Of a stretch of DNA of 64,000 nucleotides, positions 1 to 12,531 are shown piece by piece. The notes below the pieces were generated by a model. The model did not search any database. It was not told where the DNA came from and saw nothing but the letters and a program-made list of their open reading frames with translations. Every line of letters begins with the position of its first letter. The stretch's first letter is position 1. Position numbers and translations under genes: made by a program. The DNA is from Laetiporus sulphureus 93-53. Taxonomy: Eukaryota; Basidiomycota; Agaricomycetes; Polyporales; Laetiporaceae. The stretch spans positions 516,829 to 580,828 of the forward strand of contig NW_024468517.1 of assembly GCF_001632365.1 (NCBI RefSeq). The letters are read 5' to 3'.

Positions 1-2648
1 TCGGAGGTACAAGGGAATGTAACCGGCCCGTTTCCAGAACCTATCATAGCATTGAAGCCTCTCACATGCACGTAAATGCAACAAAAGCTTACCTGAGGAG
101 CAGGGGCGTCAAGCCATACGAAACACCCAGATAGTCAAGCGTCTCCGGTTTTCGCTCCGTGAGCCGTTGGAGCAACGGGGGCATTGCTGTCGCAGAGCGA
201 ATGGTCGGTTTATCATTAAGAAGTGTGGTCCCCTATACACAGAAAATCGTCAGAAACGTGACTGATTTTGTGAGATCATTTCCATACTTCGTCAATGGCA
301 GCCGGATCCGGATATGACGGCTGAGGTCGGTTGTCCTCGTCCAGATTGAAGTACTCTCCACTATAGAAAGAGTTCAGCGCTTGCAGTGCACGCGCACCGT
401 AGCCCATCTGTTGCAAATCTGAACATGGAGACGTCAGATAGATGCGCGAAATGAACTCACATTCGTATAGTCTGGATGGGTCGCAATGCGAACAACACGT
501 GCACCGGAGAGCAGAGCAAACTTGCTTTCTTGGAACTGCTGCGAAATCAGCCAAGGAATCATATCCCCACCAGCTCTGAAGCCACGGTTCAGCCCGTCCA
601 TGATGGCTTGTCTGCTAATATTTCCTTCTAGCGCGACCTGCAGCACAACGAGAGGCTCCGGCAGATGGCTCTCATCATCCTTAATCGGTGGCAGAAGCAC
701 AAAGAGATGATGTGCAGGGGCGTCTGACAGTAGCTGCAGGTCATTCGGCTGGTTTTTGTAGTGGCTAGCGACATACAGCGCCATCATGCGCTGCAAGAAA
801 ACCTCAGATGCAGGGTGGTAGCTGAACAGTGTATCTCTCGACACGTAGAACAACTCGCACTGCGACGGATGCGGCGTATTGTGCATGATCGATTTCGGTA
901 CGATTGCCGCGTCGAGACACAGTAAGCTGTTGAGCCACCTCTCCACCTTGTCACCCGCGGAGTACCGGATAGGGGTCTCCAGCTTGATCTCGCGCAGTGT
1001 GCGTGCTTTCGGCGGTGCCTTGGCGACAGGCTTCTTTGAGGACGAGGAAGCGACGGCGGCCTCTTCCGACGCGACGGCGTCTTTTGTGAGCGATGGACGG
1101 GTGCTCTCGCGGAGTTGCTGGATTAGTTTGATTGAAAGCGAGCGGCCCGTGCCTTCGTAGCCGTTGATGGTGGAGGCCATGAAGACGAGGTAGGGCCCGA
1201 TGAGGTTGCGCACGAGGGGAAGGGGTATCGCGGCGGCCTCGTCGATGATGACGAGCTCCGCCTGGCCCAGGACATGAGCATCTTGTGGTTGAATGTACTG
1301 GGGACATGCGTCAGATGTGCTCGCGAGAATGAAAGGACAAGCTCCACCTGGATGGTCTGCCGATGCTGACGGAAGACATTCACCCGGACGATGGCCTTGT
1401 TGAAGTCCGGGTTCGTGCTTTGTGCGATATCGTAATCGAGGTGCTCTTCGTATCCAAGTGCATCCATACCCTTGAATACGAATTCAAACAAGGTCTTCAA
1501 GTTCTCCGGGCTTGGACTCGTGACGAATATATTTGAGTATCCATGCGCTAGCGCGGCGGCGATCGCGAGGCCCAACGCCGCCGACTTCCCTCGTCCCCTC
1601 GCCGCTGTCAAAGTGACTGTTGATGATAGTGTCTTTTCTGCAATGGCATCGATGAACGTGAGGATTGCTTGCGCCTGATCAAGCGTCTTGGCAAGCTTGA
1701 CGAGCTCGCCGACAGGCTTCGTGTCGGATAAACTGTCCTGGAGTTCCTTCAGCTCAGATTCAGCCTTCCCCAAGCCGCGCTCCTCAGTGATCGGCTTGAT
1801 GTCCTTGGCACGGGATATGGGAAGAACGTTGAGCTCGTCGTCGAGCACAAGGCAGTCGTCGCAGGAGCCGAGGGAGAGGATGAAGCGTTCGTTGAAGCGC
1901 GCGACGACGGTATCATGTGCGGAGGTACGGTATCGAGCATGCACATCCTGGTTCATGCTAATGAGAAATGAGCATGCAGGCACCATAAACGGGAGGCTCA
2001 CCATGGTCATCGTATATAATTGTCGCAGAGAACTCATGGTTTTCAATAAAATGACAACCAATCCTCCACCTTCCACCGTCTCGAGCGTGCGCGCAAGTAG
2101 GTTAGGAGTAATAGCTTCGAAGTCTTGTAGCACGCACATTCCATACGTGTGACCAAGTATCTTGTGCGATTCTTTATAGTACCTAGATATTACTCTCGGC
2201 AAGGAGACACACTTCGTATGGAGGAAAAACGCACGTATAGCGAATGTCGGTTACGGTAATGAAGATCTCAAATGGATCCTGCTCATTCGGCTCACGGAAT
2301 CCACGCTTCACCTCCCGCTTGATTTTGGCCTCGCGTTTCTTCCGATGACTGTCAGCGACGTCAAAATGCAGCATGAGTCTTCTGAATCGTTGATACATAC
2401 CTCGTAAAGCCGAGATCCTTCTTATAACACCACAGTACTGACGGTCTCGCAGACACACGAGCTTGGGAGAGTAGAAAATGTAGGTTCACAATCTGGGATG
2501 CTCGTTTCAGCATTCCAAATTGATGAGTTAGTCAGTGACATACCTGATCCCTGCCCTTGTCACCAACTAGGACTATGAAGGAGCGGTGGTTCGTCTTGAC
2601 ATTGTTATTGATCAATATCGGAAGACGAGGATCGAGTTGCTTGCGCAT
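1..2648 (-). CDS. KRE33: RNA cytidine acetyltransferase (Kre33/NAT10 family), 3' part outside the window
   Basis: Nucleolar enzyme that makes N4-acetylcytidine in 18S rRNA and tRNA using ATP and acetyl-CoA and is needed for 40S biogenesis (family knowledge). Nine exons join in frame: 2544-2648, 2401-2492, 2235-2348, 2002-2182, 1348-1947, 461-1297, 288-407, 93-232 and 1-40. They give about 740 of the roughly 1,050 residues usual for the family. Visible in order are an N-terminal VLVGDKGRDQ segment, the SHRKKREAKIKREVKRG block, a Walker A loop (ARGRGKSAALG), a Walker B-like VIIDEAAAIPLPLVRNL block, and the GNAT acetyl-CoA loop MGYGAR. The start at 2648 begins MRKQLDPRLP. The intron at 1948-2001 is in frame and would be missed by ORF calling. 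The remaining C-terminus, including the tRNA-binding part, lies left of the window. No damage is visible. Confidence 0.96.
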
Positions 2649-2703
2649 CGGTCCTGAAGATTACGAGCTTCTGGGACCAAGTTGTACTTGTGCCCCGGGA
2701 GAA

Positions 2704-5560
2704 GAGCGATGAATGAAGTCAAGCACAGGAGAGTGAAGCAAGTAGGATTGAAATGCAGAGTACAAATGAAGATGCAAACAGACCAGGACTCGATAGACAC
2801 CCGGAATGACGAAAGATCTGATGCCAGGATAATTATTTGATTCCCTACAAGCGGATGAGCGATTCTCAGGACAATAGAGCAGGCCAGAGCAGGCTGTACT
2901 ACTAAGGGGACCTTTTAGCGAACGCCAAAATCTGAGCGCGTAGTTTTTTCCGCGCTGACCACGTGATCTTCATTTTGTGGCCCAGTTGTAACGGGCGTCT
3001 CGGATTCAATGTGCGAGTGGCCTGATCCTCCGAGTCTGTCGCATAGTGCACTGGGAATTCTTCTCTGCAAGTGAATGGCCAGCATGGTTCCTGCATAAAT
3101 GGTGATGTTTATTTTATCCCACGCGTCCTCAACTTGGGTCTGCTACTGCACAGAACATCAATCACTGCTCCCATCGCTAGGCCTATTTTGCTGATCCAGG
3201 AACTTCAGGGCACCTCGGCTTGTATTTTTTGCATCTCCTGACGTTTCAAATTTCAGGTGTCACCTCTCTCTATACTGAGTACACGTCGGAAGGTCTACGC
3301 CGAGAGCTACTGTATATTGATCGTTCGGCTATTGCAACTAATTCAATCCGAATACAGTTCCCTCCGACTGTCAAACTGCTGTCACTAGCTTGAAATAGTC
3401 TCCCATGGGTGAATATGAAGATTATTGTAAGCTTTGGATGTCCTTGTCTAATCAACTATGGCCTCGCGAATGGTACACTGCTAGAGGAGCGCGGGATTGA
3501 TACTTATGATCCTTCTACTGCTGGGTCTACCATTGAAGTCTCCAGCCATGTATGGTGACACTCTACCGCATATACGTCGCTTCACTTCTCACGGTAGGTA
3601 GCCGAGCACATACTCACGTAAACACCGGCGCAACGTTTGCAACTCTGCTACGACCACTTCTATCTGACGACCGTCCACTGACTCGATACTTTCTCGTGGC
3701 TACCTATTCAGGAATGTCAGTCGTTATGTTGGTAAAAGAAGCGACTTCCATCACAGAGGAGGCGTACGTGTTCATGCTTTCCATCAACAACTGAACAATA
3801 ACTTCGAGATCCTGCAGAATTGCTAGCAATTGTTGCTACATCGCTGCTGCTAGTAAGCGCAAGGCATGTGTCCTTTCGATATTACTCACAAGCACGTTTC
3901 TACGTGCAGCTTTGATATTCTATGAACATTTGACGACCTTTTCCGACGAAATCGATCTGGTCTGGACGAGCAAATGGACTACTGTTACTGTGGTCTTCAT
4001 GTGTAATCGTTCTCTCCTCGTCATGCTCGGGGCCACCTTCATACTAAATGTCCTGCCGTGGGACACTCAAGCGGTGAGCCAATCTATCGTTGAGCAACAT
4101 AGACCAGATCATTCAGGACTTTAGAGGTTCGCCGTGTCTAGTAATCGCTTTGATTGTATCATGACCAAGTTTCTAGCTGTGAAACTGCTGCGATACTGCA
4201 AGATGCTGTAGTGGTAGCAACGGTAGCGTCATATCAAGTAAGTTGTTCTTCCGAATCGCCTTCTTGGATGGACGCTAATCCATAGTGGAGTATTTTCTGC
4301 TTTGCGTGTATACGCTATCAGCATTCATAAGTGGGTGCCTACCCTGCTGGTCTTTCTCTTGAGCGTCGCCCCGACAGGTGTTATGATTGTGAGTGATTGG
4401 TGGCTGTATGACTCACCCGTGCAATGACTAATCCAGTATCAGTATATTTTATCGACGACGTCACGAACGCTTGTAGGAGCCTTAGATGGTCTTGCCGCAT
4501 GTGTGGGGCACACACCAATTCCTCCAGAGACGCAGCAAAAGTATGCATTGAAAATCACCTACGTGATCTTACCGCTGATAAAACTGGCACAGACGTAGAG
4601 TTTCCCGCGCGTTCCCTGACCTACATCACTAATTCAGTTCTTGCAGTCGTTATGACCTTATGTATCTGTGCAGTGCTGGCTGATCTCGTCGCTCTTCTTG
4701 TCACATGGGCCAGTACTTTTCAACTCGCAAGAGAAGCCCGTCACAATGGAACAAGAGCAGAATTAGTACAACTATTGCTGCGAGATGGTGGGTGAAAAGC
4801 CCACACACTGTGCCTTACTATTTATGCTGATGCCCGATGTGTATAGGCACGCTCTACTTCGTGTAAGCAAATTTAACAATAGAATCAGCTAGACTCTAGG
4901 ACATTGGTCAATGAACGAGTGATCAGAGCACTTCTAACCGTCGATATACTGGAACTATCTGTCGAGTACAGTTACACGGACCCACAGGTACGTAAGCTAA
5001 GATGAAGTTCGAGTTTGCAATGTCAATGTCAACGTATTCACCTTTAGTCCGACGGTACCTATGTGTCGCCATTGCGATTATCGTAAGTATTCGATTCTTC
5101 CCAACAACCGACAGACGAGATGATGAGCCGCTCCTAGGTTCTCCTCAATACTCATATCTCGATTCCTCCTAAACCTGCGTCGCGTCCACAACAGTGCAGA
5201 TAGCTTGATACCACAAGTTGATATTCACCTGAGCTCAATTGGTGGCCTCAGTATGGCCAGCTTCGGATCCAGGCTTATAGACATCCTGGGTACCGACCTA
5301 GACTTCGAGCCATCCGCTGAAAGCGATGATTATGGCCGGCAACAAACGAGAGATGCGGGAGATCGCGACAGAGAACGGGGCAGTCTCATAGAAATGCAGG
5401 TCCCTGTAAGGAGTGCGGGGGGACAGCAGGGTTCATAATGAGGCTGTTCGGGCTGTGAGTGTAGTCATTAAAGACATTCTGATTGCGCTCTAGCTGTGGT
5501 TGCGAGCACTGCAGAACCGTGAACTTGCATTGTGCCCGATGTCGTTCCTGAGCCGATCGC
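2704..5560. repeat. Tandem duplication unit A (about 2.9 kb)
   Basis: This block and the one starting near 5,624 align over their whole length, at roughly 85-90% identity by eye, in the same orientation. Matching landmarks include the motif gaagcaagta at 2735 and 5651, the DUF6533 exon at 3910 and 6849, and the final exon at 5205 and 8147. The offset drifts from 2,916 to 2,942 because of small indels, mostly in introns and flanks. The first kilobase (2,704-3,713) holds no gene I can support and appears to be the promoter side of the DUF6533 gene and of the divergent KRE33. Outer limits are approximate. Confidence 0.9.
3714..5438 (+). CDS. DUF6533 multi-pass membrane protein, tandem copy A
   Basis: Member of a fungal, mainly basidiomycete, family of seven-helix-type membrane proteins of unknown function with an N-terminal DUF6533 domain. 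I read short exons from ATG 3714: 3714-3763, 3818-3852 and 3910-4073, giving IFYEHLTTFSDEIDLVW followed by helix residues. An exon near 4287-4386 has VFSALRVYAI. An exon ending near 4790 has LADLVALLVTW and QLLLRDGG, and a last exon ends at 5438 with an acidic, hydrophilic tail rich in Asp, Glu and Arg. These blocks in this order are the family hallmarks. The intron after 3852 has a clear GTAAGC donor. The joins around 4,074-4,286 and 4,540-4,640 are uncertain. No stop falls inside the recognisable exons, so I treat it as a gene. Confidence 0.78.
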
Positions 5561-6644
5561 AAGTTGTATTGCAGTCTGCGCTCTCAATCATTATCAAGAG
5601 ATGCAAAAGAGTATCTGACAATCGAGCGGAGTCGAGCACTGGAGAATGTTGAAGCAAGTATGATTGGAAATCTGAAATGCAGAGTACAAATGATGATGCA
5701 AATGGACCAGGACTCGAAGGACACCCAGAATGAAGAGAGGTCTGACACCGGAAAAATCAGACGATTCCCCACAAGTGGATGATCGATTCTCAGGACAATA
5801 GAGCAGGCCCAGGAAAGCTCTACTACTAAGGGGATTAGGAAAATGGGTGTCTTTAGCGAACGCCAAAGAAGAGTGCACAGTTTAGCGCTGACCGCGTGAT
5901 CTCCATGTTGTGGCCCCAGTCGTAACGGGCGTCTCAGCCTCTCCGGGCCGACTCTATCTGACCTGTCGCATAGTGAACCGGAAACTCTTCTGGAAAATTG
6001 GAGGGCCATAACCGTTCCCGAAAGATGGTGGTATTATTTCTATCTTTATTTGGTCCTACGCGCCCTCAACTTGGATCTGTTACTGCCCAGAAGATCAGTC
6101 ACTGCTAACATCGCTAGGCCTGTTTCGCTGATACAGAAACTTCAGGGCACCTTGGGTTGTATCCTGTTTCCTGACAGTCTTAGGTGTCACCTCTTTCTAC
6201 ACGATTACACGCCGGAAGGTCCGCGCCGAGAGCTACTATATACTGATCGTTCGGCTATTGCAACTAGTTCAATCCGAATGGAGTTCCCTCCGACTGTCAA
6301 ACTGCTGTCACCTAACCTGAAATAATCTCCCATGGGTGAGAATGACGATTATTCTAAGCTTTGCATGTCCTCACCTAATCTCCTATGGCCTCGCGAATAG
6401 CACACTGCTAGAGGAGCGTGGAATTGGTACCTGTGATCCTCCTACTTCTGGATGTACCAATGAGGTCTTCAGCCACGTACTGAACAGTGACACCTTCCCT
6501 GTATACGTCGCTTCTCTTCTCACGGGAGGTAGCCGAGCTCATACTAACGTAAATATCGTCACAACGGTTTGCAACTCTGCTATGACCACTTCTATGTGAT
6601 GACCGTCCACTGGTAGGTACTTTCTCGTGGCTAGCCGTTCAGGA
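5439..6644. other. Spacer between DUF6533 copies
   Basis: Contains the 3' end of unit A (to about 5,560), a short unique junction, and the promoter-side part of unit B from about 5,624. Short ORFs here are not conserved between the two duplicate units, so I call no gene. Confidence 0.7.
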
Positions 6645-8515
6645 ATGCCAGTCGTTATCTTGGTAAAAGAAGTGACTTCCACCACGCAGGAGGCGTACGT
6701 GTTCATAACTTCCATCATTCTATTAACTGAACAATAACCTCGAGAATTTGCAGAATTGCCAACAAGTGTTGCTATACCGCTGCTGCTAGTAAGCGCAAGG
6801 AATGTGTCCTTTCGATATTGTGACTCATAAGCACCTTTCTACGTGCAGCTTTGATATTCTACGAACATTGGATAACCTTTTCCGACGAAGTCAATCTGGT
6901 CTGGACAAGCAAATGGACTACTGCTACTATAGTCTTCATGTGTAATCGTTCTCTACTCGTCATACTCGGGTTCACCTATGTTCTGCACGTCCTGTCATGG
7001 GACACTCAAGCGGTGAGCCAATCTATCGTTGAGCAACATAGACCAGATCATTCAGGACTTTAGAGGTTCGCCGTGTCTATTTATTACTTTCATTGTGTCA
7101 TGACCAAGCTGCTAGCTGTGAACTTATCGCGATACTGGAAGATGCCGTAGTGTTGGCGACGGTAGTGGTCATATCAAGTAAGTTGTTCTTTCGAATCGCC
7201 TTCTTGGATGGACGCTAATTCATGCTGGAGTATTTTCTGCTTTGCGTGTATACGCTATCAGCATCCATAATTGGGTACTCGCCTCGCTGGTCTTTCTCTT
7301 GAGCATCGCCCAGACAGGTATTATCATTGTGAGTAATCAGTGGCTCCATGGCTTACCGTGGCACGACTAACTCGAGTGGTAGTATGTCTTATCGACGACG
7401 TCAGAAGCGTCTGTAAGAGCCTTAGATGGTCTTGCCGCATGTGTGGGGCACACACCGATTCCTCCAGAGACGCAGCAAAAGTATGCATTGAAAATCACCT
7501 ACGTGATCTTACCGCTGATAAAACTGGCACAGACGTAGAGTTTCTCGCGCGTTTCCTGACGTACATTACTAATTCAGTTCTTGCAGTCATTATGGCCGTA
7601 TGTATCTGTTCAGTGCTGGCTGATCTCGTCGCTCTTCTTGTCACATGGGCCAGTACTTTTAAACTCGCCAGAGAAGCCCGTCGCTTTGGCACAAAGGCAA
7701 AATTAGTACAATTGTTGCTGCGAGATGGTGGGTGAAAAGCCCACATGCCGTGTGCGTTAGTATTTATGCTGATTCCCGATGTGTATAGGCACGCTCTACT
7801 TCGTGTAAGCAAGTTCAACAATAGAATCAGCTAGACTCTAGGACATTGGTCATTAAACGATTGATCAGAGCACTTCTAATCGTGAATATACTGGAACTTT
7901 CTGTCGAGTACGGTTACACGGACCCAGAGGTACGTAAGCCAAGATGAAGTTCGAGTTTGCAATGTCAATGTCAACGTATTCACCGTTAGTCTGACGGTAC
8001 CTATGTGTCGCCACTGCGGTTATCGTAAGTCCTCGATTCTTTCCAGCAGCCGACAGACGAGATGATGAGCCGCTCCTAGGTTCTCCTCAATACTCATATC
8101 TCGATTCCTCCTAAACCTGCGTCGCGTCCACAACAGTGCAGATAGCTTGATACCACAAGTTGATATTCACCTGAGCTCAATTGGTGGCCTCAGTATGGCC
8201 AGCTTCGGATCCAGGCTTATCGACATCCTGGGTGCTGACCTAGACTTCGAGTCATCCGCTGAAATTGATGATTCTGGCCGGGAACAAACGGGAGACGCGG
8301 GAGATTGCGACAGAGATCGGGGCAGTCTCATAGAAATGCAGGTCCGTGTAACGGGTGCGAGGCGACAGCAGGGGTCATAATGAGGCTGTACGCGCTGTGA
8401 GTGTAGGCATTAGTAAAGATATTCTGATTGCAGTCATGCTATGATGGTTGCGAGCACTGCAGAAACGTCAACTTGCATTGTCCCTGGTGCGGTTCCTAAG
8501 CTGATCTCACAATGA
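5624..8515. repeat. Tandem duplication unit B (about 2.9 kb)
   Basis: Second copy of the block described at 2,704-5,560, in direct orientation. Differences cluster in introns and upstream sequence, while the membrane-helix exons keep their frame. That pattern suggests both coding copies were retained for some time after duplication. The 8,381-8,747 stretch beyond the gene shows nothing else. Confidence 0.9.
6645..8380 (+). CDS. DUF6533 multi-pass membrane protein, tandem copy B
   Basis: Paralogue of the gene at 3,714-5,438 with the same start context (MPVVILVKEV against MSVVMLVKEA in copy A) and the same splice sites. It keeps the family blocks: IFYEHWITFSDEVNLVW near 6,852, VFSALRVYAI near 7,230, LADLVALLVTW near 7,620, the LLRDGG motif before the last introns, and a charged tail ending at 8380. 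The protein is expected in a membrane; its ligand or function is unknown for the family. Substitutions between copies A and B include several in the hydrophilic tail. Middle exon joins are uncertain, as in copy A. Confidence 0.78.
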
Positions 8516-8747
8516 GCCTATGATTACTGGAAGGTCAGGACAATCAATAGCATTTTCTTAGATTTGTAGGTGCGCTCCGCCATGCCCGTTTCAATCTCTC
8601 TTCATATACCCAGGTTGAGAAAGCGATGTTCGCGGGAGGAACCTTACAATACACTCATGAGATAGTCCTAAGTTCATTAATAAATCATGCATCACGTCGT
8701 TATCTACTGATGTCACCATCCGCCCATCCTGCACTCTACGCCAGGCG

Positions 8748-11340
8748 TCAAACATCCTCCTTCTCGCGCACCTCCTGCACACTTGGCGGTCGGGACACCT
8801 TTTCAGATTCCACAGGACTGCCTCCCGCAACCTCGCCGTCGATCATCTCCTCGTCGCGTCCGGCGCCTTCCTCAAAAGCGGGCTTGTACTTCTCGAAGTG
8901 CGAGCCATGGTGCCTGCGGAGATGCGCACGGTCAGCCTGTGATGCCGCCATCTGAAAATCGATGGATTACTCACTCGGGCGCGACGATCGTACATAGCAC
9001 GACAAACGCGGCAACGACACCGACAAGGATTCCTTGTACCTGGTTAATGACGTTGAGTCAGTCATTGAATAATTTGACGTATTGAGAAGACCGTGATGAC
9101 GTACAGTGGCGTAGTTCGGGACGACTTTCGTCTGGCCGTTCTCGATGATTGTCGTCTTCAAATGTGCAGCTCCCGCTGAACGAACAGCACGCTCAGCATG
9201 AGATATGTCGCACTGCAGACGCTCTACTCACTGGCTTCAATCTGCGCTGATGCAGAGGATACCATCTACGAGGAGAAATGACTGTCAAAGGAACCCGATG
9301 GATATGCATGCGTGATGATACTAACGTTCCCAAGCTGGTATGATGTCCCAGGGAAGGTGGCACGGAACGCCGGAGGAGACATCTCTGCCAATTGGATAGG
9401 GATCTACGAACCCCATCAGTATTGCAGGAGTCTGTCCGGAGATCAGTAGTCACTTACAACGCCCCAAGCACCCTGTACGCCGAACTGCACGCAAAACGCG
9501 CCCGCAGCGAGCGCGCTGAACGAGTTTGGAATGATCCAAAGAGGGATGAACGCTACGATTGATGTCGGTCAGCTGCTCAGGAGCATCTTGGGAAGATCAC
9601 GCACCTCCGACGATGACGACACAGATACTATCAAACGAGGTGCGGAGTTTAGCTTTACGGTCACGAATCGGTGATAGGCGATACGTACATGATCGTAAGC
9701 CGGCGTCCGATATATTGGCTCGCCCAGCCGGCAATCGTGCCCCCACTGCACAAATGCAAACAGATGAGTTATGCTGTCATGAAAGACCAATTTACGCGCA
9801 TAGATGCACTTACGCGATGGCACCCTTGAGTATGGAGCATGCATGAGCAATCTGAACAAAAGATCTAGAAATAGAGGACGTACACAGTTCCCAATGATCG
9901 TCGCAACTGTTGCGTCGTGTGAGCTAAACCCCTTCGTGTCCGTGAGGTAGGTCGGGTACAAATCCTGCACAAACGTCAGTCAGACCAAGGGTCCCACTGA
10001 GCTGATGAGGCGCACCTGGGATCCATGCGAGAGGAAGTTGAACCCCGTCATCAAGACAACCGAATAGCAGCACAATATCCAATGCCTCTTTAGCATCACC
10101 TTCGTCTCACGCAAGAACACCTTCGTCTTCTCCATCGCGCTCTTCCCACTCCTTTTCTCCAAAGCCTTCGCCCGCTCAAACACCTCGCTCTCAGGCAACA
10201 TCGCCCTGAACGCCGCCGCCAATATCGACAAGCCCGCTCCCAGCCAGAACAATCCACGCCACCCTGTACTTGTCTCGGGCACGAGTGTCAGATTCACCAC
10301 AGCCGCGATGAGGTACCCGACAGCGTAGCCCTCTTGCAGGAAGCCGCTTGCCAGCCCGCGCGCCTCAACGGGCAGGTTCTCGAGCGCAGTGGAGGATGCA
10401 AGGCCCCAGATACCGCCCATCGCGACGCCGAAGAGCGAGCGCACGGCAAGGAATTGTGGGAAGGTTCGTACGAAGCCTGAACCGAGCTCAAACGCGGCGG
10501 CGATGAGGAGGTTACCGACCAAGGGCCATTTGCGCCCGTACCGGTCGGAAAGAATGCCGAAGATGGCCTACCAAGGCGCGGAGATCAGCAGGTGTCGGAG
10601 CATGAGGATATAAGAGGTCAGTGCGGTATCATCTGCATGAATTGGGCCTCTGGAATGAAGAGACTCCAGGTTCAATGTTTCATAGCATGATGCGAGGCCA
10701 TTTAGCATTTGCATGAGCAACTGGGCGCGAGAACGTCTCCATGACGCTCATTACGACCTCACGAACACGCCGCGCTATCGCCGAGGATATGCTGCCATTG
10801 CGGCATTCGGACCGCATATATTGGCATTTCATGGTGAATCAGGCGCATATACGCAGTGGAACGGGCAGGATAGAGCAAGAAAAAGCAAGGACACTCACTG
10901 CACCAAGGGAGCGGAAGAGCAGCGTTAGAGTGATCGCGGTTGTCTACGGATGTAGATGCATGGTGTCACTCGGTGATGTCTGGTGAAGGAAGTGATGGCG
11001 ACTCACAATGGTTTTGGCGCTTTTGCCAAACTGGTTTTCGAGATTGGTCACACTCAGTGACACGCTGAAGAAATCATACGAATCGCATATCCATGCGAAC
11101 CATCTATACATATGGTCAGAGGCAATCAGCACGCAGGGCTTTATATCTGCAAGTGGTGGAAAAGCCGATCGAGCTGCCATCTGCGAGGCTCTGCGGCTGA
11201 AACACGTACCCGCACCAGAAATGACCCCATTGCACCCACGTCAAGCTCTTGATTGCATTCCACAGGCTTTGGCTATCGACAGTCCTCTCGCGGCGAGGAA
11301 TCAGGCCCTGGAAGACGTTGCGGGCGAAGCTGCTGGCCAT
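8748..11340 (-). CDS. JEN1: JEN1-type monocarboxylate/proton symporter (MFS, SHS family)
   Basis: Plasma-membrane major-facilitator transporter; the family imports lactate, pyruvate and related acids with protons. Start at 11340 (MASSFARN). Clear exons are 11210-11340, 11007-11103, 10899-10943, 10016-10567, 9884-9964 and an 11-nt micro-exon at 9814-9824. Further exons run to the stop at 8748. Diagnostic blocks in order are WICDSYDFFSVSLSVTNL, LLFRSLGA, the MFS loop GILSDRYGRKWPL, KRHWILCCYSVVLMTGFNF followed by LSHGSQDLYPTYL, IAGWASQYIGRRL, QLAEMSPPAFRATFPG and a hydrophilic tail with HHGSHFEKYKPAFEEGAG. The order and spacing match the lactate-permease family. One intron (10568-10898) is 331 nt, far longer than its neighbours. 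All joins found keep the frame. Confidence 0.93.
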
Positions 11341-12531
11341 CGTGGGACGAGAGATGGACGAGAGCTTCGGACGGATCCATCTGGGGGAAAAGCATACAGT
11401 ATAAATAGTCGGAGGGGTGGCGCTGGCGCCCCGCGAGGATTGCGCATCATCTGCCCCGCGTTTGCGGGCAGGCGCCCACTAAGCGACACTAATATGGTTT
11501 CCCCGGGCCCGGATCCCGGGGCATATTTGTAGACTGCCGCGTACCCCGCATGGAGATCTTCATTCTGAGATAACGTGCCGTGGATGAGCTGTTGAAGCGA
11601 GCCATGCCTGCCTGCTGGCCAAGGATCTTCGCTGGGAAGAACGTCTCGAGAAACGCAGATGCGGTCACCAGGAGCAGCAGCAGTGTCAGTAGCACCTCTG
11701 GCTTTACTGAGGACCTATTACCTCGCATTGCCCTGAAGGTCTACTTTTAGCCGCAGGTGATAGATCGCATTAAGGCACTGTCAAGGAACTTTGCCTTTTC
11801 CGTCGGCTTCTCTCGGTCTCCTAGCATCCTCGCGGAAGCCCGACGCCATCAATAAGTGGCTGAAAGGCAGAGGTGCGTGATCTTCGACGGCGACCAGAGC
11901 AGCCTACCGGCCTTGCGTCCTGTTCTGCTTCATTCTACAAGTCAGGAGCCATGGCACCCGCGCGGGAAAAACAATTACGACACTGTTGGCGACGTATCAA
12001 ACGTGATTGATGAAGCGTAGACAGGCAGCTTGCTGGCGAGGCGAGCTCGACGACGTCGGAGCGCGGCGGTTGCGGTCGACATGGACATTTCTGCGCACAT
12101 TCACGGAAGATCTCGGAGACATCTTAGCGTTCGTTGCCCAGCCATGGATCGCTCCAAGCTGCGATCATGATCGACTGCGGGACGACTCACTGCTCCTCTC
12201 GATCACGTTGTCCGCTTGTGCCAATCCCACTCTTGACTATCACCTACACAATACTCGCAGAAATCACTTAACCACCCCAAGGCCCGGACAACAGTGTGAC
12301 CCTTGGACAAACGTTACGCGCGGGCGCGCGGGCGGACTATTACAATCACGACAACATCCTCATGTACATTTTTAATCCCTCGTCTGCGCCTTGCCTGACA
12401 TCGAAGTCCATGCACATAGGTGATACCGGAGTCTCCGACCGGACGAATGATTGAATCTATCGGTAGGTTATTGAATAGCTCCGCGGAGACCGATATAGCA
12501 CAAGAAACACGTATCGTTCTGACTTACCTCT
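11341..12531. other. Intergenic region, no supported gene
   Basis: Holds the transporter promoter and about 900 bp without recognisable coding sequence. ORFs at 11,489-11,728 (-) and 12,007-12,375 (+) have no family resemblance and no supporting splice structure. Confidence 0.6.
11429..11549. promoter_or_regulatory. Three CreA/Mig1-like boxes upstream of the transporter
   Basis: The hexamer CCCCGC occurs at 11429-11434, 11454-11459 and 11544-11549. Its complement GCGGGG fits the CreA consensus SYGGRG. The boxes lie 89-209 bp upstream of the JEN1-type start. JEN-type transporters are repressed by glucose through Mig1/CreA in other fungi, so a catabolite-repression role is plausible. It remains inference, because the motif is short and the area is GC-rich. 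A TATA-like TATTTATA (minus strand) lies near 11,400. Confidence 0.45.

Noticed and set aside
3270..3794. Short frames upstream of DUF6533 copy A and their counterparts near 6,050-6,599
   Set aside because: The two duplicate units do not conserve these frames; stops and shifts differ, so they are probably promoter sequence.
11489..11728. Minus-strand frame with a leucine-rich, signal-anchor-like start (LLTLLLLLVTASAFLETFF)
   Set aside because: Lies in the transporter promoter, shows no family pattern after the hydrophobic run, and has no splice partner.
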